A stretch of 64,000 nt of DNA, taken from DASRJW01 sp035649435. Lineage in GTDB: Bacteria; Krumholzibacteriota; Krumholzibacteriia; G020349025. The notes under the pieces were generated by a model. The model ran no database searches. It worked only from the letters and a program-made list of their open reading frames with translations, and was not told the origin of the DNA. Both the position numbers and the translations under genes were made by a program. The stretch is from positions 6,329 through 70,328 of the forward strand of contig DASRJO010000105.1 in the NCBI GenBank assembly GCA_035649435.1, in the 5' to 3' direction. Every line of letters begins with the position of its first letter. Within the stretch, counting starts at the first letter, position 1. This document shows, piece by piece, positions 24,788 through 33,319 of this stretch.

Positions 24788-25342
24788 TCACCGCGACTCA
24801 CCTCGGCTCTTGCGGTCTTTCTGGAACAGGTAGACGCCGATGGCGATGAGGCCGAGCGGCCACCACTCCTCCAACCAGTACAGGTCCATGTCGAAGCGCG
24901 TGTGCAGCAGGAACAGCGCGCCCATGCCGATCAGGAACAAGCCGCCGGTCATCGAACCACGATTGCGCGGCAGCTCGAACGGCGGCAGGCCTTGGCTCCC
25001 AGCCTGATCGAGCGCCAGGTTGTAGAGAGACGCTCGCCGCGCCCCGTCGACGAAGTTGTACAGAACGAAGAATGCCAACGACAAGGCGAGCAGCGGCGTG
25101 AGCCCACCGGCTCCTCCGGCCAGGATCGTGACCAGCGAAGCGAAGATGAGGATGTGCAAGAAGCCCACCTGGTAGTAGCCGACGTAGATGTGACCCAAGC
25201 CCGGGAATCCGGACAACAGCGTGGCGAGCACCACGCTCTTGCGGCGCGGATCGACGCGCGGTGACCACGCGGGTGGCGCCGGCGGACGCGGCTCGGCGCC
25301 TGCTTCGATGAAACCGGGACCTCTCTCTTCCATTGCATTCAT
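24788..25342 (-). CDS. membrane protein with TM2-like and LiaF/DUF5668-like segments
   Basis: 184 residues. After a Pro-rich cytosolic head come RRKSVVLATLLSGFPGLGHIY and a 'GYYQVG' turn, as in TM2-type membrane proteins, then a second and third hydrophobic stretch. The last part (GGLFLIGMGALFLL, then WWPLGLIAIGVYLF) resembles the hairpin of LiaI/LiaF-like proteins. ATG 25342 has GGAGG eight bases upstream; the upstream frame is not coding. It is 25 bases downstream of the anti-sigma gene, so it may be the third gene of that operon and report on envelope stress. Confidence 0.78.
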   Translation of the reverse strand: MNAMEERGPGFIEAGAEPRPPAPPAWSPRVDPRRKSVVLATLLSGFPGLGHIYVGYYQVGFLHILIFASLVTILAGGAGGLTPLLALSLAFFVLYNFVDGARRASLYNLALDQAGSQGLPPFELPRNRGSMTGGLFLIGMGALFLLHTRFDMDLYWLEEWWPLGLIAIGVYLFQKDRKSRGESR

Positions 25343-25367
25343 GACGAGCACCTCCAAGTGTGGGGAA

Positions 25368-26282
25368 TCATCGCGGCTCTGGGTTCGGGGTCGCTTGCCG
25401 ATCGCTGGCGAAGGCGGTATCCAACGTGACGCGCAACGCCTGCAACGCATGAGAAAGTTGCGCCAAGTTGCCGCTCCGAATTCCCGCCCGAGCTTCCGTC
25501 AGGTCGGCGCGCACCGCTTCCCAATTGCCGGCCGCGGTCGGATGCGCGCGCAAGAATTCTTGCTGGCGCGCCGCGGCGGCGTTCTGGATACGGCCGCCCG
25601 TGCCGGCCCAAAGGCTCGAGGTCCAGTTGTCCATCACCGGTTCGAATCGCTGCACCGCCGCTGGGATCCCGCCGCCGAGCTGGATCACCGCCAGCGCATG
25701 CTGCGGCAGCGGGCGGAGCGGCGAGAATGGCAAGCCACAGAGCAACATCAGCAGGAAACACGCGGCGGTGGCGAACTCCCACGCCAGGCGCGGACGCGCC
25801 GCGAGGTGTCGCCACGTGCTGGCGAGCCGTTCACCCAGCGCATGGCTGGCGCGCGGCCGAGTGCGTGTCGCCGCCAGGACGGCGAGGGTGAATTCGGCTC
25901 CAGGATCCGCCAGTGCGAGGGCCGGAAGATCACGACGCAGCGCGGCGAGAACGACCGCGAGCGCGGCGCAACTCTGGCAATGCCGCAGGTGCACGTCGAC
26001 GAGGGCTGCATCGTCCCGCAACAAGGCACCGTCGACGTGATCTGGAAGCTGCGACTGCGCGCGCACACACGTCGAACCGGTGGTGCGCTGCAGCAGCGAC
26101 GCGACGAAGGCCTCGGTGTCCGCGTCGGTCTTCGATTCCGATCCGGGTGCGTGCATGGCTTCCAGAACGCCGGCGCAGCGCTCGCATTGCGACGCGTGGT
26201 TTTGCATCTCGGCGCGGGCGTCGACGACGAGCTCGCCGGCCATGAAGGCGTCGAGCTGGACCATGAATGCTGCGCAATGCAT
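25368..26282 (-). CDS. large anti-sigma factor with two zinc-finger-like motifs
   Basis: 304 residues. Two Cys/His motifs are visible, HASQCERC at about residue 29 and HLRHCQSC at about residue 100, both of the H-x3-C-x2-C anti-sigma zinc-finger kind. One membrane helix (FATAACFLLMLLCGLPFSPL) lies at about residues 171-190, followed by about 110 periplasmic residues with helical content. It would sequester the sigma factor encoded 11 bases upstream. ATG 26282 is preceded by GGGAGG. The doubling of the zinc motif within one protein is unusual. Confidence 0.85.
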   Translation of the reverse strand: MHCAAFMVQLDAFMAGELVVDARAEMQNHASQCERCAGVLEAMHAPGSESKTDADTEAFVASLLQRTTGSTCVRAQSQLPDHVDGALLRDDAALVDVHLRHCQSCAALAVVLAALRRDLPALALADPGAEFTLAVLAATRTRPRASHALGERLASTWRHLAARPRLAWEFATAACFLLMLLCGLPFSPLRPLPQHALAVIQLGGGIPAAVQRFEPVMDNWTSSLWAGTGGRIQNAAAARQQEFLRAHPTAAGNWEAVRADLTEARAGIRSGNLAQLSHALQALRVTLDTAFASDRQATPNPEPR

Positions 26283-26293
26283 GACGCCTCCCC

Positions 26294-26863
26294 TCAGTGT
26301 TCGCGTCCGTAATCGCCGCCGGAAAGCGCCTGCACCTTGCGCGCGAGCTCGATCCGGGCGCGATTGCCGCGCGACTTCACCGTGCCCACCGGCACGCCGA
26401 GAATGTGCGCGGTCTCCTCGACCGAGAGACCGTGGATCTCGCGCAACAACAGGATCTCGCGATTCAATTCCGACAGCGCGCGCAGTGCCAGATGCAGCAA
26501 GCGCTTGCGACCCTCCTCGTGCCAGCTCTCCTCGGCGCCGCGAGTGGTCGCGGCGAGCGGCAGGGCGCCATCGGCGGGCACGTCGTGCGCTGGAGGGCGG
26601 GCGCGCCGGCGACGCAGGTGATCGATACAGGCGTTGCGCGCGATGCGGATCATCCACGGCAGGAAGCGCGAGGCCTCGTCGCAGCGATGCAGGTTCTGGT
26701 AGATGCGGATGAAGATTTCCTGCGCCACGTCGCGCGCCTCCTCGGCGTTGCCCACGTAATGCAACGCGATGGCATGGACGCGGGGCTGGAACTGGCGCAC
26801 GAGGGCCTCCCAGGCCAGCTCGTTGCCGTCCCGACAGCGCGCGAGTAGGGTCGCCAGCTCCAT
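26294..26863 (-). CDS. ECF RNA polymerase sigma factor
   Basis: 189 residues. Region 2 has EEARDVAQEIFIRIYQNLH and 'FLPWMIRIARNACIDHLRRR'; a basic linker follows; region 4 has SELNREILLLREIHGLSVEE and VPVGTVKSRGNRARIELARK. It looks like an RpoE-type ECF factor. ATG 26863 starts just before the helix of region 2; the frame is open upstream to 26983 but begins with low-complexity residues. It is the first gene of a leftward operon with its anti-sigma and a small membrane protein. Confidence 0.92.
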   Translation of the reverse strand: MELATLLARCRDGNELAWEALVRQFQPRVHAIALHYVGNAEEARDVAQEIFIRIYQNLHRCDEASRFLPWMIRIARNACIDHLRRRRARPPAHDVPADGALPLAATTRGAEESWHEEGRKRLLHLALRALSELNREILLLREIHGLSVEETAHILGVPVGTVKSRGNRARIELARKVQALSGGDYGREH

Positions 26864-27034
26864 ATCGGCATTCCCGTTCTCCCCGCCTTGCGCCGTCGCG
26901 TCGCGGGACCAAAGCGTCTGCCTAGGAAAACGCACGGCGGCGGGCCCCGGTTCGCTCCGTACCGGGGACGCGCCGCGTGCCAACCCATGGAGTGTAGCAA
27001 GTCGAAGTCTGGTAGGCGCTTGCGCTATCTGCGC

Positions 27035-28528
27035 TCAGCCGCCGTGGTCGCTTTTGGGCTGGCGCAGCACCAGGGACCGCCTCGCCTCGCCGCGACGAAT
27101 CTGGAGCCGCACACCCTGTTCGAGATCGCCCTTGTCGACCGCCGACTCGAACTCGCGCGCGCTCGAGACGGGTTGGCCCTGGACGCTCAGAATGATGTCC
27201 CCGCGGGCGAGACCCGCGCGGCTGGCGGTGCTGAGCGGCTCGACCTCCGTGACCATGACTCCGGCGACCTCCTCGTCGAGCCCAGCACGGCGCGCGAGCT
27301 CCGGAGTCAGCGTCCGGACGCCGACGCCGAGATCGGAGACTTCGGGTTCGGCGGCAGGGTGTTCGTTGGAGGCGGTTTCCGCCTCGTCCACCTCGATGCG
27401 CAGCGCCTTGCTCGCACGATCGCGCCACACCTCGACATCGGTCTTCGTCCCGGGGCGTGTGGCGGCGACGAGCGAGCGCAACTCGGTCACGTTCGCCACC
27501 TTTTTCCCATCGAAGCTCACGATGATGTCGTCGGCACGCATGCCAGCGCGCGCAGCGGGGCTGCCCGACACGACGTTGTTGACCAGAACACCGGTCTTGC
27601 CGGTGTAGTCGAGGGAACTGGCCAGGTCGGCATTGACGTCCTGGATCTCGACCCCGAGCCATCCACGCACGACGCGGCCTTCCTTGATCAGGCTGGTCAT
27701 GATCGACTGCGCCATGTTCGCCGGGATGGCGAAGCCGATCCCCATGCCCCCGCCCGTGCGCGACATGATCGCCGTGTTGATGCCCACGACCTCCCCGCGC
27801 AGGTTGACCAGTGGGCCACCGCTGTTGCCGGGGTTGATCGCTGCGTCGGTCTGGATGAAGTCCTCGTACTCGGCGATGCGCACGTCGTTCCTGCCCTTGG
27901 CGCTCACGATCCCGGCGCTGATCGAGCTCGACAAGCCGAACGGATTGCCCACCGCCACCACCCACTCGCCGACCCGCAACGCGTCGGAGTCGCCGAGCTT
28001 GGCGGGTTTCAGGTTCTTGGCGTCGATGCGCAACACCGCGAGGTCCGTCTTCGGGTCGGTGCCGACGACCTTGGCGGTGTATTCGGTGTCGTCCGACATG
28101 ATCACCGTGACCTCGTCGGCCTGGTCGACGACATGGTTGTTGGTGAGGATGGTGCCATCGGCGGCGACGATGACGCCACTGCCGAGCCCGCGGGCCTCGT
28201 AGTCGCGTCCGCCGCCGCCGGGGCCGAAGAAGCGCTCAAAGAATTCGCCACCCAAGTCGGGCAAATCGCCGCGTTGGTTGGCGCGCACGCGGCGCGCCGA
28301 GCGAATGCTGACCACGGACGGCTGGATCGTGGTGGCGATGTTTTCGAATGCGGCGGAAAGATCCTGCGCCGCGCTCAACGCGCGTTCGGTGGGGGTCGCG
28401 GCGGGAGTCGGATCCGCGTGCACGGTCGACGCGGTGTCGGGCGTGAACGTGGTGACGGCGCCGAGCGCCAGTGCCGCGCCGGCAGCGCCGATGACGAGAG
28501 CAGTGAGCGAGCGTCGGATGCGATTCAT
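27035..28528 (-). CDS. htrA: Do/HtrA-family periplasmic serine protease
   Basis: 497 residues: an N-terminal signal or anchor (about 8-28), a trypsin-like domain with the catalytic triad His132 (TNNHVVD), Asp162 (KTDLAVL) and Ser236 (GNSGGPL), and two PDZ domains (about 280-370 and 400-490). It degrades or refolds damaged envelope proteins. ATG 28528 has GGAGGA upstream. It sits about 170 bases downstream of the sigma/anti-sigma operon start and runs towards it on the same strand, which fits but does not prove sigma-E-like control. Confidence 0.95.
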   Translation of the reverse strand: MNRIRRSLTALVIGAAGAALALGAVTTFTPDTASTVHADPTPAATPTERALSAAQDLSAAFENIATTIQPSVVSIRSARRVRANQRGDLPDLGGEFFERFFGPGGGGRDYEARGLGSGVIVAADGTILTNNHVVDQADEVTVIMSDDTEYTAKVVGTDPKTDLAVLRIDAKNLKPAKLGDSDALRVGEWVVAVGNPFGLSSSISAGIVSAKGRNDVRIAEYEDFIQTDAAINPGNSGGPLVNLRGEVVGINTAIMSRTGGGMGIGFAIPANMAQSIMTSLIKEGRVVRGWLGVEIQDVNADLASSLDYTGKTGVLVNNVVSGSPAARAGMRADDIIVSFDGKKVANVTELRSLVAATRPGTKTDVEVWRDRASKALRIEVDEAETASNEHPAAEPEVSDLGVGVRTLTPELARRAGLDEEVAGVMVTEVEPLSTASRAGLARGDIILSVQGQPVSSAREFESAVDKGDLEQGVRLQIRRGEARRSLVLRQPKSDHGG

Positions 28529-28733
28529 GGGGGTTCCTCCAGTAGGGAAGGGCCCGCGAGTTCCTTGGACGGGCCGTAAAGGCTCGATGTCATCTTTACC
28601 CGGGGCGTCTCGTTCCAGTTCCGCGTCTCCGCGGCCCCTTCCCGGCCCGCGCTCTGCGGCGGCGCGGCTCCCGTTCCGCCTGGAGCCCGAGGCGCGTCCT
28701 TGGTGTTACGGTTGCCGCCGGGAGGTGGAGCCC

Positions 28734-29150
28734 ATGGCCTACTGGCTGCTCAAGGCCGACCCAGACGACTTCGGTTTCGCCGAGCTCGAGCGTGAGCGGA
28801 GGAGCGTCTGGGACGGTGTGTCGAACCCTCTGGCGCTCAAGCATATGCGCGCGGCGCGCCGCGGTGACTTGGCGCTCGTCTACCACACCGGCAAGGAAAA
28901 GGCCGTCGTCGGTCTGGCCACGATCGTGTCGGATCCCTACCCGGATCCGCGCCTAGATGATGCGCGCCGCGTCGTCTTCGATGTCGCGCCCCAGGCGCGA
29001 CTCGCGCGGTCGCTGCCATTGGCGGCGGTCCGTGCCGATCCGCAGTTCCGCGACTTCGCGCTGGTGCGGATGCCGCGCCTGTCGGTGATGCCGGTGCCCG
29101 CGCCGTTGTGGAAGCGTTTGCTCTCGATGGCAGGCGAGAAGAAGCCGTGA
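28734..29150 (+). CDS. EVE domain-containing protein
   Basis: A 138-residue protein that is a single EVE/PUA-like domain: MAYWLLKADPDDFGFAELE, WDGVSNPLALKHMRAARRGD, LVYHTGKEKAVVGLATI and 'LPLAAVRADPQFRDFALVR'. EVE domains bind modified bases in DNA or RNA. ATG 28734 follows GGAGGTGGAG. Divergent from htrA over 205 bases; converges on an M16 gene. Confidence 0.92.
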   Translation: MAYWLLKADPDDFGFAELERERRSVWDGVSNPLALKHMRAARRGDLALVYHTGKEKAVVGLATIVSDPYPDPRLDDARRVVFDVAPQARLARSLPLAAVRADPQFRDFALVRMPRLSVMPVPAPLWKRLLSMAGEKKP

Positions 29151-29156
29151 AACGAA

Positions 29157-29184
29157 TCGGGGTGGAGCCTGTGCTCCACCCCGA
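29157..29184. terminator. bidirectional hairpin between convergent EVE and M16 genes
   Basis: A perfect 12-bp stem TCGGGGTGGAGC/GCTCCACCCCGA with a four-base loop (29169-29172). Position between two convergent stops supports a terminator role, but there is no T-run. Confidence 0.55.
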
Positions 29185-29207
29185 GGAATCGACGACCGAG
29201 GTTTGAC

Positions 29208-31340
29208 TCAGCTCTCGGCCTTGGCGAACTTGTCGGCGGGAATGACATCGGTGAGCGACAGCTTGGATGTTTCGGACTGGAGGAAGAGCTTGCCGTCCTG
29301 ATGGATCACGGTCTTGTGCGGCAGCTTGACCGCGCCCACAGTCTTGTAGTTGTGCAGGAACTCCTCCTGATCCACCGGGCTGCCCTGGATGCTCTTGCCG
29401 CGGTAATCCATCTTCACCACGAGGTGCGAGGTCTTGTCGACGTAGACCTTGAACTTCTTGCTAGCGCGCGGCGGGGTCAGCAGCAGCACGTCGGCGGGGG
29501 CGCCGTCGACTTTGCCTTCTTCGAGATACTGCGCGCTGTAGCTTTCGTAGTCGCGCAGGAAGGAGATGAGCTCGCGCGCCAGGTCGTCCTCGAATTCCTG
29601 CATCTCGGCCTCGTCGAGCGTCTTCGACCCCCCCATGCCCTTGGCGAAGCCGGACTTGCCCTCGCGGTTGTAGACCTGGACCATGTTCTGTCCCATGACG
29701 GCAATCTCGAGGCGCAGATTGCCGGGATACTGCACGTAGCGCGTCGCTTTCGCTTCCATCTGTTGGCCCATGACGTTGAGCTGAACGTTCTGGGATTCGG
29801 TGAGGTAGCTGATCTTGGCGAGCGCCTCCACGCCGCCCACCGCCTTCGCGGCCTGGGCCAGCACCTCCTGCCCCTTGGTCAGCATGGCCGGCGTGGCCGC
29901 GGGGAACTCGGCCGCCTTGGGCTCGGGAATGGTGATGTCGATGGTGTTGACCGTGCCGAGCGCAGTCAACTGCTCGTCGAATGCCTCCGGCTTGCCCACG
30001 ACCAGCAGGGCGAAGTTCTCCGGCTGCAGGAAGCTCGAGGCGACACGCTGCACGTCAGCGACCGTCACCTTGGCCACTTCGGTGGCGAAGCGCTCGAGGT
30101 AATCGGCCGGGTAACCCCAGCGGGCATAGTTCATCTGCCGGGTGACGATGCCGCCCTTGTCGGCGAAGTTGAAGACGTAGGAGTTGAGCAGGCCGTCCTT
30201 GGCGCGCTTGAGCTCGGCGTCGGTGACCGCTGTGTTCTTCATGCGCTTGACTTCTTCGATGCAAGCGCGCGCGGCTTTCACCGTGGTCTCTGACTTGGTG
30301 CCGCACACGACCTGGAACATGCCGGGGTAGGCGAGCTCGGCACCGAGACGGCTGCCGACGCGATAGGCAAGGCCCTGGCGCGAGCGCACTTCGTTGAACA
30401 GGCGCGAGCCGAGGCCACCGCCGAGCAGCTCGTTCATCACGACGAGAGCGAAGTAATCCGGATGGTCCGCCTTCACACCGCGGTGGCCGAACCGGAGGTT
30501 GGACTGCGTGACGCTTTCCTTGACCACCAGGTTGAACGATTGCTGCACGTCGGGAGTCTCCGGGATCGGCATCTGCTGCACGGCCTGCTTCGGCCAGGTG
30601 CCGAGAGTGCGCTGCAGCGACTGCACGATCTCGTCACGTGAGAAGTCACCCCAGACGGCGACGTATGCCTCGGCCGGGTGAAACCACTTCTTGTGGAAGC
30701 TCTGCAGATCCTCGCGCGTGATGCGCGCCAAGTGCTCGTACTCCACTTGCGCTGCGAAGGGATGCCCCTTGCCCCAGAGGATCTTGTTGAACTCGCGATC
30801 GGCGATGTCGCTGGGGTCGTCGTTGCGCCGCGAGATTCCCGACCGCGCCTGCGTCAACGCCAGGTCGAGCTTGTCCTGAGGGAACGCCGGCTGCAGCAGC
30901 AGATCGCGCACGATCTCCAGCACCCGGTCGGTATCCTCGACCAGCGCGTTGACGGTGATCTCGGTGGTCAAGTTGCCGGTCGAGATCTCGATGGACGCAC
31001 CGCGGCCCTCGAGCAGCTCGTCGAGCGCATCGCCGGCCAGCTTTTCCGACCCCCCCGAGCGCAGGACTTCGGCCGTGATGCCCGGCAGGCCCAGCTGCTC
31101 CTTGGGCGCATTCGCCTCGCCCGCGCGCAGGCTCAAGGTCATGCGGAACAGCGGCAGCTCGTGGTCTTCGAGCACGAAGAGCTGGATGCCGTTGTCGAGT
31201 GCTTGCCGGTGCACCGGCGGCACGTTGATGCGATTCAGCTCGGGAGCCTTGATCTTCTCCCACTTCTTGGCGGCGAACGCAGCGCCTGGGCACAGGAAGA
31301 GCCCGGTGAGCGCCGCCAGGAAGAACCGTCGTGTGTTCAT
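29208..31340 (-). CDS. M16-family peptidase-like protein without the zinc motif, fused to a LolA-like domain
   Basis: 710 residues. A signal peptide (FFLAALTGLFLCPGAAFA) precedes two M16 halves (about 25-230 and 240-470). At the place of the HxxEH zinc motif there is LPGITAEVLRSGG, so this subunit has no metal site, as in the regulatory subunit of paired M16 peptidases. It keeps the R/Y region of the C-terminal half (NEVRSRQGLAYRVGSRLG). Residues about 490-710 form a beta-rich domain like outer-membrane lipoprotein-sorting (LolA-type) proteins. ATG 31340 begins the signal; it is 32 bases after the active partner's stop. Confidence 0.88.
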   Translation of the reverse strand: MNTRRFFLAALTGLFLCPGAAFAAKKWEKIKAPELNRINVPPVHRQALDNGIQLFVLEDHELPLFRMTLSLRAGEANAPKEQLGLPGITAEVLRSGGSEKLAGDALDELLEGRGASIEISTGNLTTEITVNALVEDTDRVLEIVRDLLLQPAFPQDKLDLALTQARSGISRRNDDPSDIADREFNKILWGKGHPFAAQVEYEHLARITREDLQSFHKKWFHPAEAYVAVWGDFSRDEIVQSLQRTLGTWPKQAVQQMPIPETPDVQQSFNLVVKESVTQSNLRFGHRGVKADHPDYFALVVMNELLGGGLGSRLFNEVRSRQGLAYRVGSRLGAELAYPGMFQVVCGTKSETTVKAARACIEEVKRMKNTAVTDAELKRAKDGLLNSYVFNFADKGGIVTRQMNYARWGYPADYLERFATEVAKVTVADVQRVASSFLQPENFALLVVGKPEAFDEQLTALGTVNTIDITIPEPKAAEFPAATPAMLTKGQEVLAQAAKAVGGVEALAKISYLTESQNVQLNVMGQQMEAKATRYVQYPGNLRLEIAVMGQNMVQVYNREGKSGFAKGMGGSKTLDEAEMQEFEDDLARELISFLRDYESYSAQYLEEGKVDGAPADVLLLTPPRASKKFKVYVDKTSHLVVKMDYRGKSIQGSPVDQEEFLHNYKTVGAVKLPHKTVIHQDGKLFLQSETSKLSLTDVIPADKFAKAES

Positions 31341-31372
31341 GATCTCTTCTTCTCCTCGTCGGCTTGCGGGAT

Positions 31373-32953
31373 TCACTTGCCAGCGTCTGATTGGGCGCGG
31401 CGGTCGTCGGTGACCATGGCGCCGATCGTGGCGTTCTTCCGCGTCAGGTATTTCTTCGCCATGGCTTGGACGTCCTCACGCGTCACTTGTTCGATGCGGC
31501 CGACCTCGTCGAAGAGCTTTTCCCAGCCGCCGCGCAGAATCTCGAACGCGGCCAGCTGGCCAGCCAGCCCCGAGTTGTCCTCGATGCCGCGGATGAACTC
31601 GGCGCGGACCTCGGTCTTGACGCGCGCCAGCTCTTCGTCGCCGATCAGCTCGTCTTGCAGGCGCTTGATCTCTTCCCAGCCAGCCTTCTCGATCGCTTCC
31701 GGTGTGTGGCCCGAGTTCGGGATGGCGAAGACGATGAACAAGCTCGGATACTTGTTGCCCGGGAACTCGGGGAAGGCGCCGGCGAACAGCGCGCTCTTTT
31801 CCTTCTTCACGCAGCGCTCGAACAAGCGCGAGGTCCGCCCTTGGCCGAGAACGCGGGCCAGCACTGCGAGCTTCGGATCGTCGTCGTCCGTCGTGCTCGG
31901 GCGATGGAACCCCATGGCGAAGATGGGCTGGGTGTCGCCCTGGAGGGTGAAGCGGCGCTCGCCGTTCTGTTCGGGCTCGACCGTGTGCACGGGCATCGGA
32001 TCCGGCCGGCGCGGAATGCCGGCGAAGTAGCGTTGTGCCAGCTTTTGCACCTCGGCGGGGTCGACATCGCCGACGAGCGCGACCACCATGTTTTGCGGCG
32101 TGTAGTACGTGTCGAAGAACCACTCGGCGGCGTCGAGGCGCAGATTGTCCAGGTCGGCGCGGTGGCCGATCCCCAGATTCTTGTACGGATGGGCCCGGTA
32201 GGCCACGCCCACCATCTCCTCGATGAACTGGCCGAACGGCTGCGAGTCGATGCGCATGTTGCGTTCCTCGATGACGACGTCGCGTTCCTTGTAATACTCG
32301 CGGAACACCGGCTTGGTGAAGCGCGCCGCCTCGAGGTATGCCCACAGCTCCAGCTTGTTCGACGGCATGCTGTAGTAGTAGTAGGTGCCGTCAGAAGCGG
32401 TGCTGGCGTTCAACCCCACACCGCCGGCTTGATCGATGATCTGGCTGAACTCGTTGGACTCGACGTAGCTATCGGCCTGATCCTGGAGACTCTTGATCTC
32501 CTTTTCGAGCTGCGCGATGCGCTCTGGGTTGGTGCGCTCGCCTTTGAGGCGCTCGGCGTACAACTCCATGAACAACGCGTCGATTTTCTCGATCAGCTTC
32601 GATTCCTTGCCGAAATCCTTGGCGCCGATTTCCTCGGTGCCCTTGAAGGCCATGTGCTCGAACATGTGCGCGAGACCCGTTTGACCCATGGGCTCGTCGA
32701 CGGACCCGGCATTCACGTGCGTCATGAAACTGAATACGGGAACATCGTGACGCTCGAGGACGATGAAGCGCAGTCCGTTCTCGAGTGTGAACTCGGTCAC
32801 CTTCGATTTAAGGGCGCTCGGGTCCCAGTCGGCGGACGATTTGCCCGCCTGCGCTGCCGGAGCAAACGCCAGCAACACGACGAGACACACAATCAAGACG
32901 CCGCTTCGCTGTGTTCCCCAGCGCGGGGTGGCGGCGCTTCGACGATTCGACAT
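31373..32953 (-). CDS. M16-family zinc peptidase, catalytic subunit
   Basis: 526 residues with signal peptide (VLIVCLVVLLAFAPAAQA). The inverted zinc motif is HMFEH: His96 and His100 bind zinc and Glu99 is the base; the distal Glu lies in NKLELWAYLEAARF. An insert of about 65 residues rich in Lys and Glu sits between the zinc helix and this Glu. Likely a periplasmic processing peptidase that pairs with the inactive subunit encoded next. ATG 32953 has GGAG five bases upstream. Confidence 0.94.
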   Translation of the reverse strand: MSNRRSAATPRWGTQRSGVLIVCLVVLLAFAPAAQAGKSSADWDPSALKSKVTEFTLENGLRFIVLERHDVPVFSFMTHVNAGSVDEPMGQTGLAHMFEHMAFKGTEEIGAKDFGKESKLIEKIDALFMELYAERLKGERTNPERIAQLEKEIKSLQDQADSYVESNEFSQIIDQAGGVGLNASTASDGTYYYYSMPSNKLELWAYLEAARFTKPVFREYYKERDVVIEERNMRIDSQPFGQFIEEMVGVAYRAHPYKNLGIGHRADLDNLRLDAAEWFFDTYYTPQNMVVALVGDVDPAEVQKLAQRYFAGIPRRPDPMPVHTVEPEQNGERRFTLQGDTQPIFAMGFHRPSTTDDDDPKLAVLARVLGQGRTSRLFERCVKKEKSALFAGAFPEFPGNKYPSLFIVFAIPNSGHTPEAIEKAGWEEIKRLQDELIGDEELARVKTEVRAEFIRGIEDNSGLAGQLAAFEILRGGWEKLFDEVGRIEQVTREDVQAMAKKYLTRKNATIGAMVTDDRRAQSDAGK

Positions 32954-33319
32954 CGGGGCTCCTTTGCGTTCTAGATCCAGCGCCTCACGAGCGCGCGTCT
33001 TCGCGGCCCCGCGGCTCGGCCGCGATGGCGCGTGCACCCTCGGTGCGTCCAGGGGCGACCATGGTAGCGCAAGTCGGCAGCGGCCGCGTGGGAGCAGCAC
33101 ATACGAAGTTAAATTATTTAATCATCAATACTTACGGTGATACCCCACGACGGTCCGCGTCGGCCGCCCGGCGACTCCTTCTTTGTTGTACGCAGACTCC
33201 TGCCCGCGGGATTCTGCGGAATGATTAGAATGAGGCCCGTCGGAATTGTGGAGATCGACTCGGTTCGGGATCTTCCCCCAGGCGTCGCGTGTACACCGGC
33301 TCGGGAAGAAGGGTGCGAC
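32954..33319. other. divergent intergenic region with an AT-rich island
   Basis: This region separates the M16 operon from the cyclophilin-FKBP gene. Most of it is GC-rich, but about 33100-33130 is strikingly AT-rich and holds a perfect inverted repeat (33109-33121). A TAGAAT at 33226-33231 could be a rightward -10 without a good -35. No RNA gene seen. Confidence 0.5.
33109..33121. promoter_or_regulatory. perfect inverted repeat TTAAAT-T-ATTTAA in AT-rich island
   Basis: Two 6-bp arms around one central base, in an otherwise GC-rich divergent promoter region. It could be an operator or a leftward promoter element (UP or -10 region) for the M16 operon. Confidence 0.4.
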
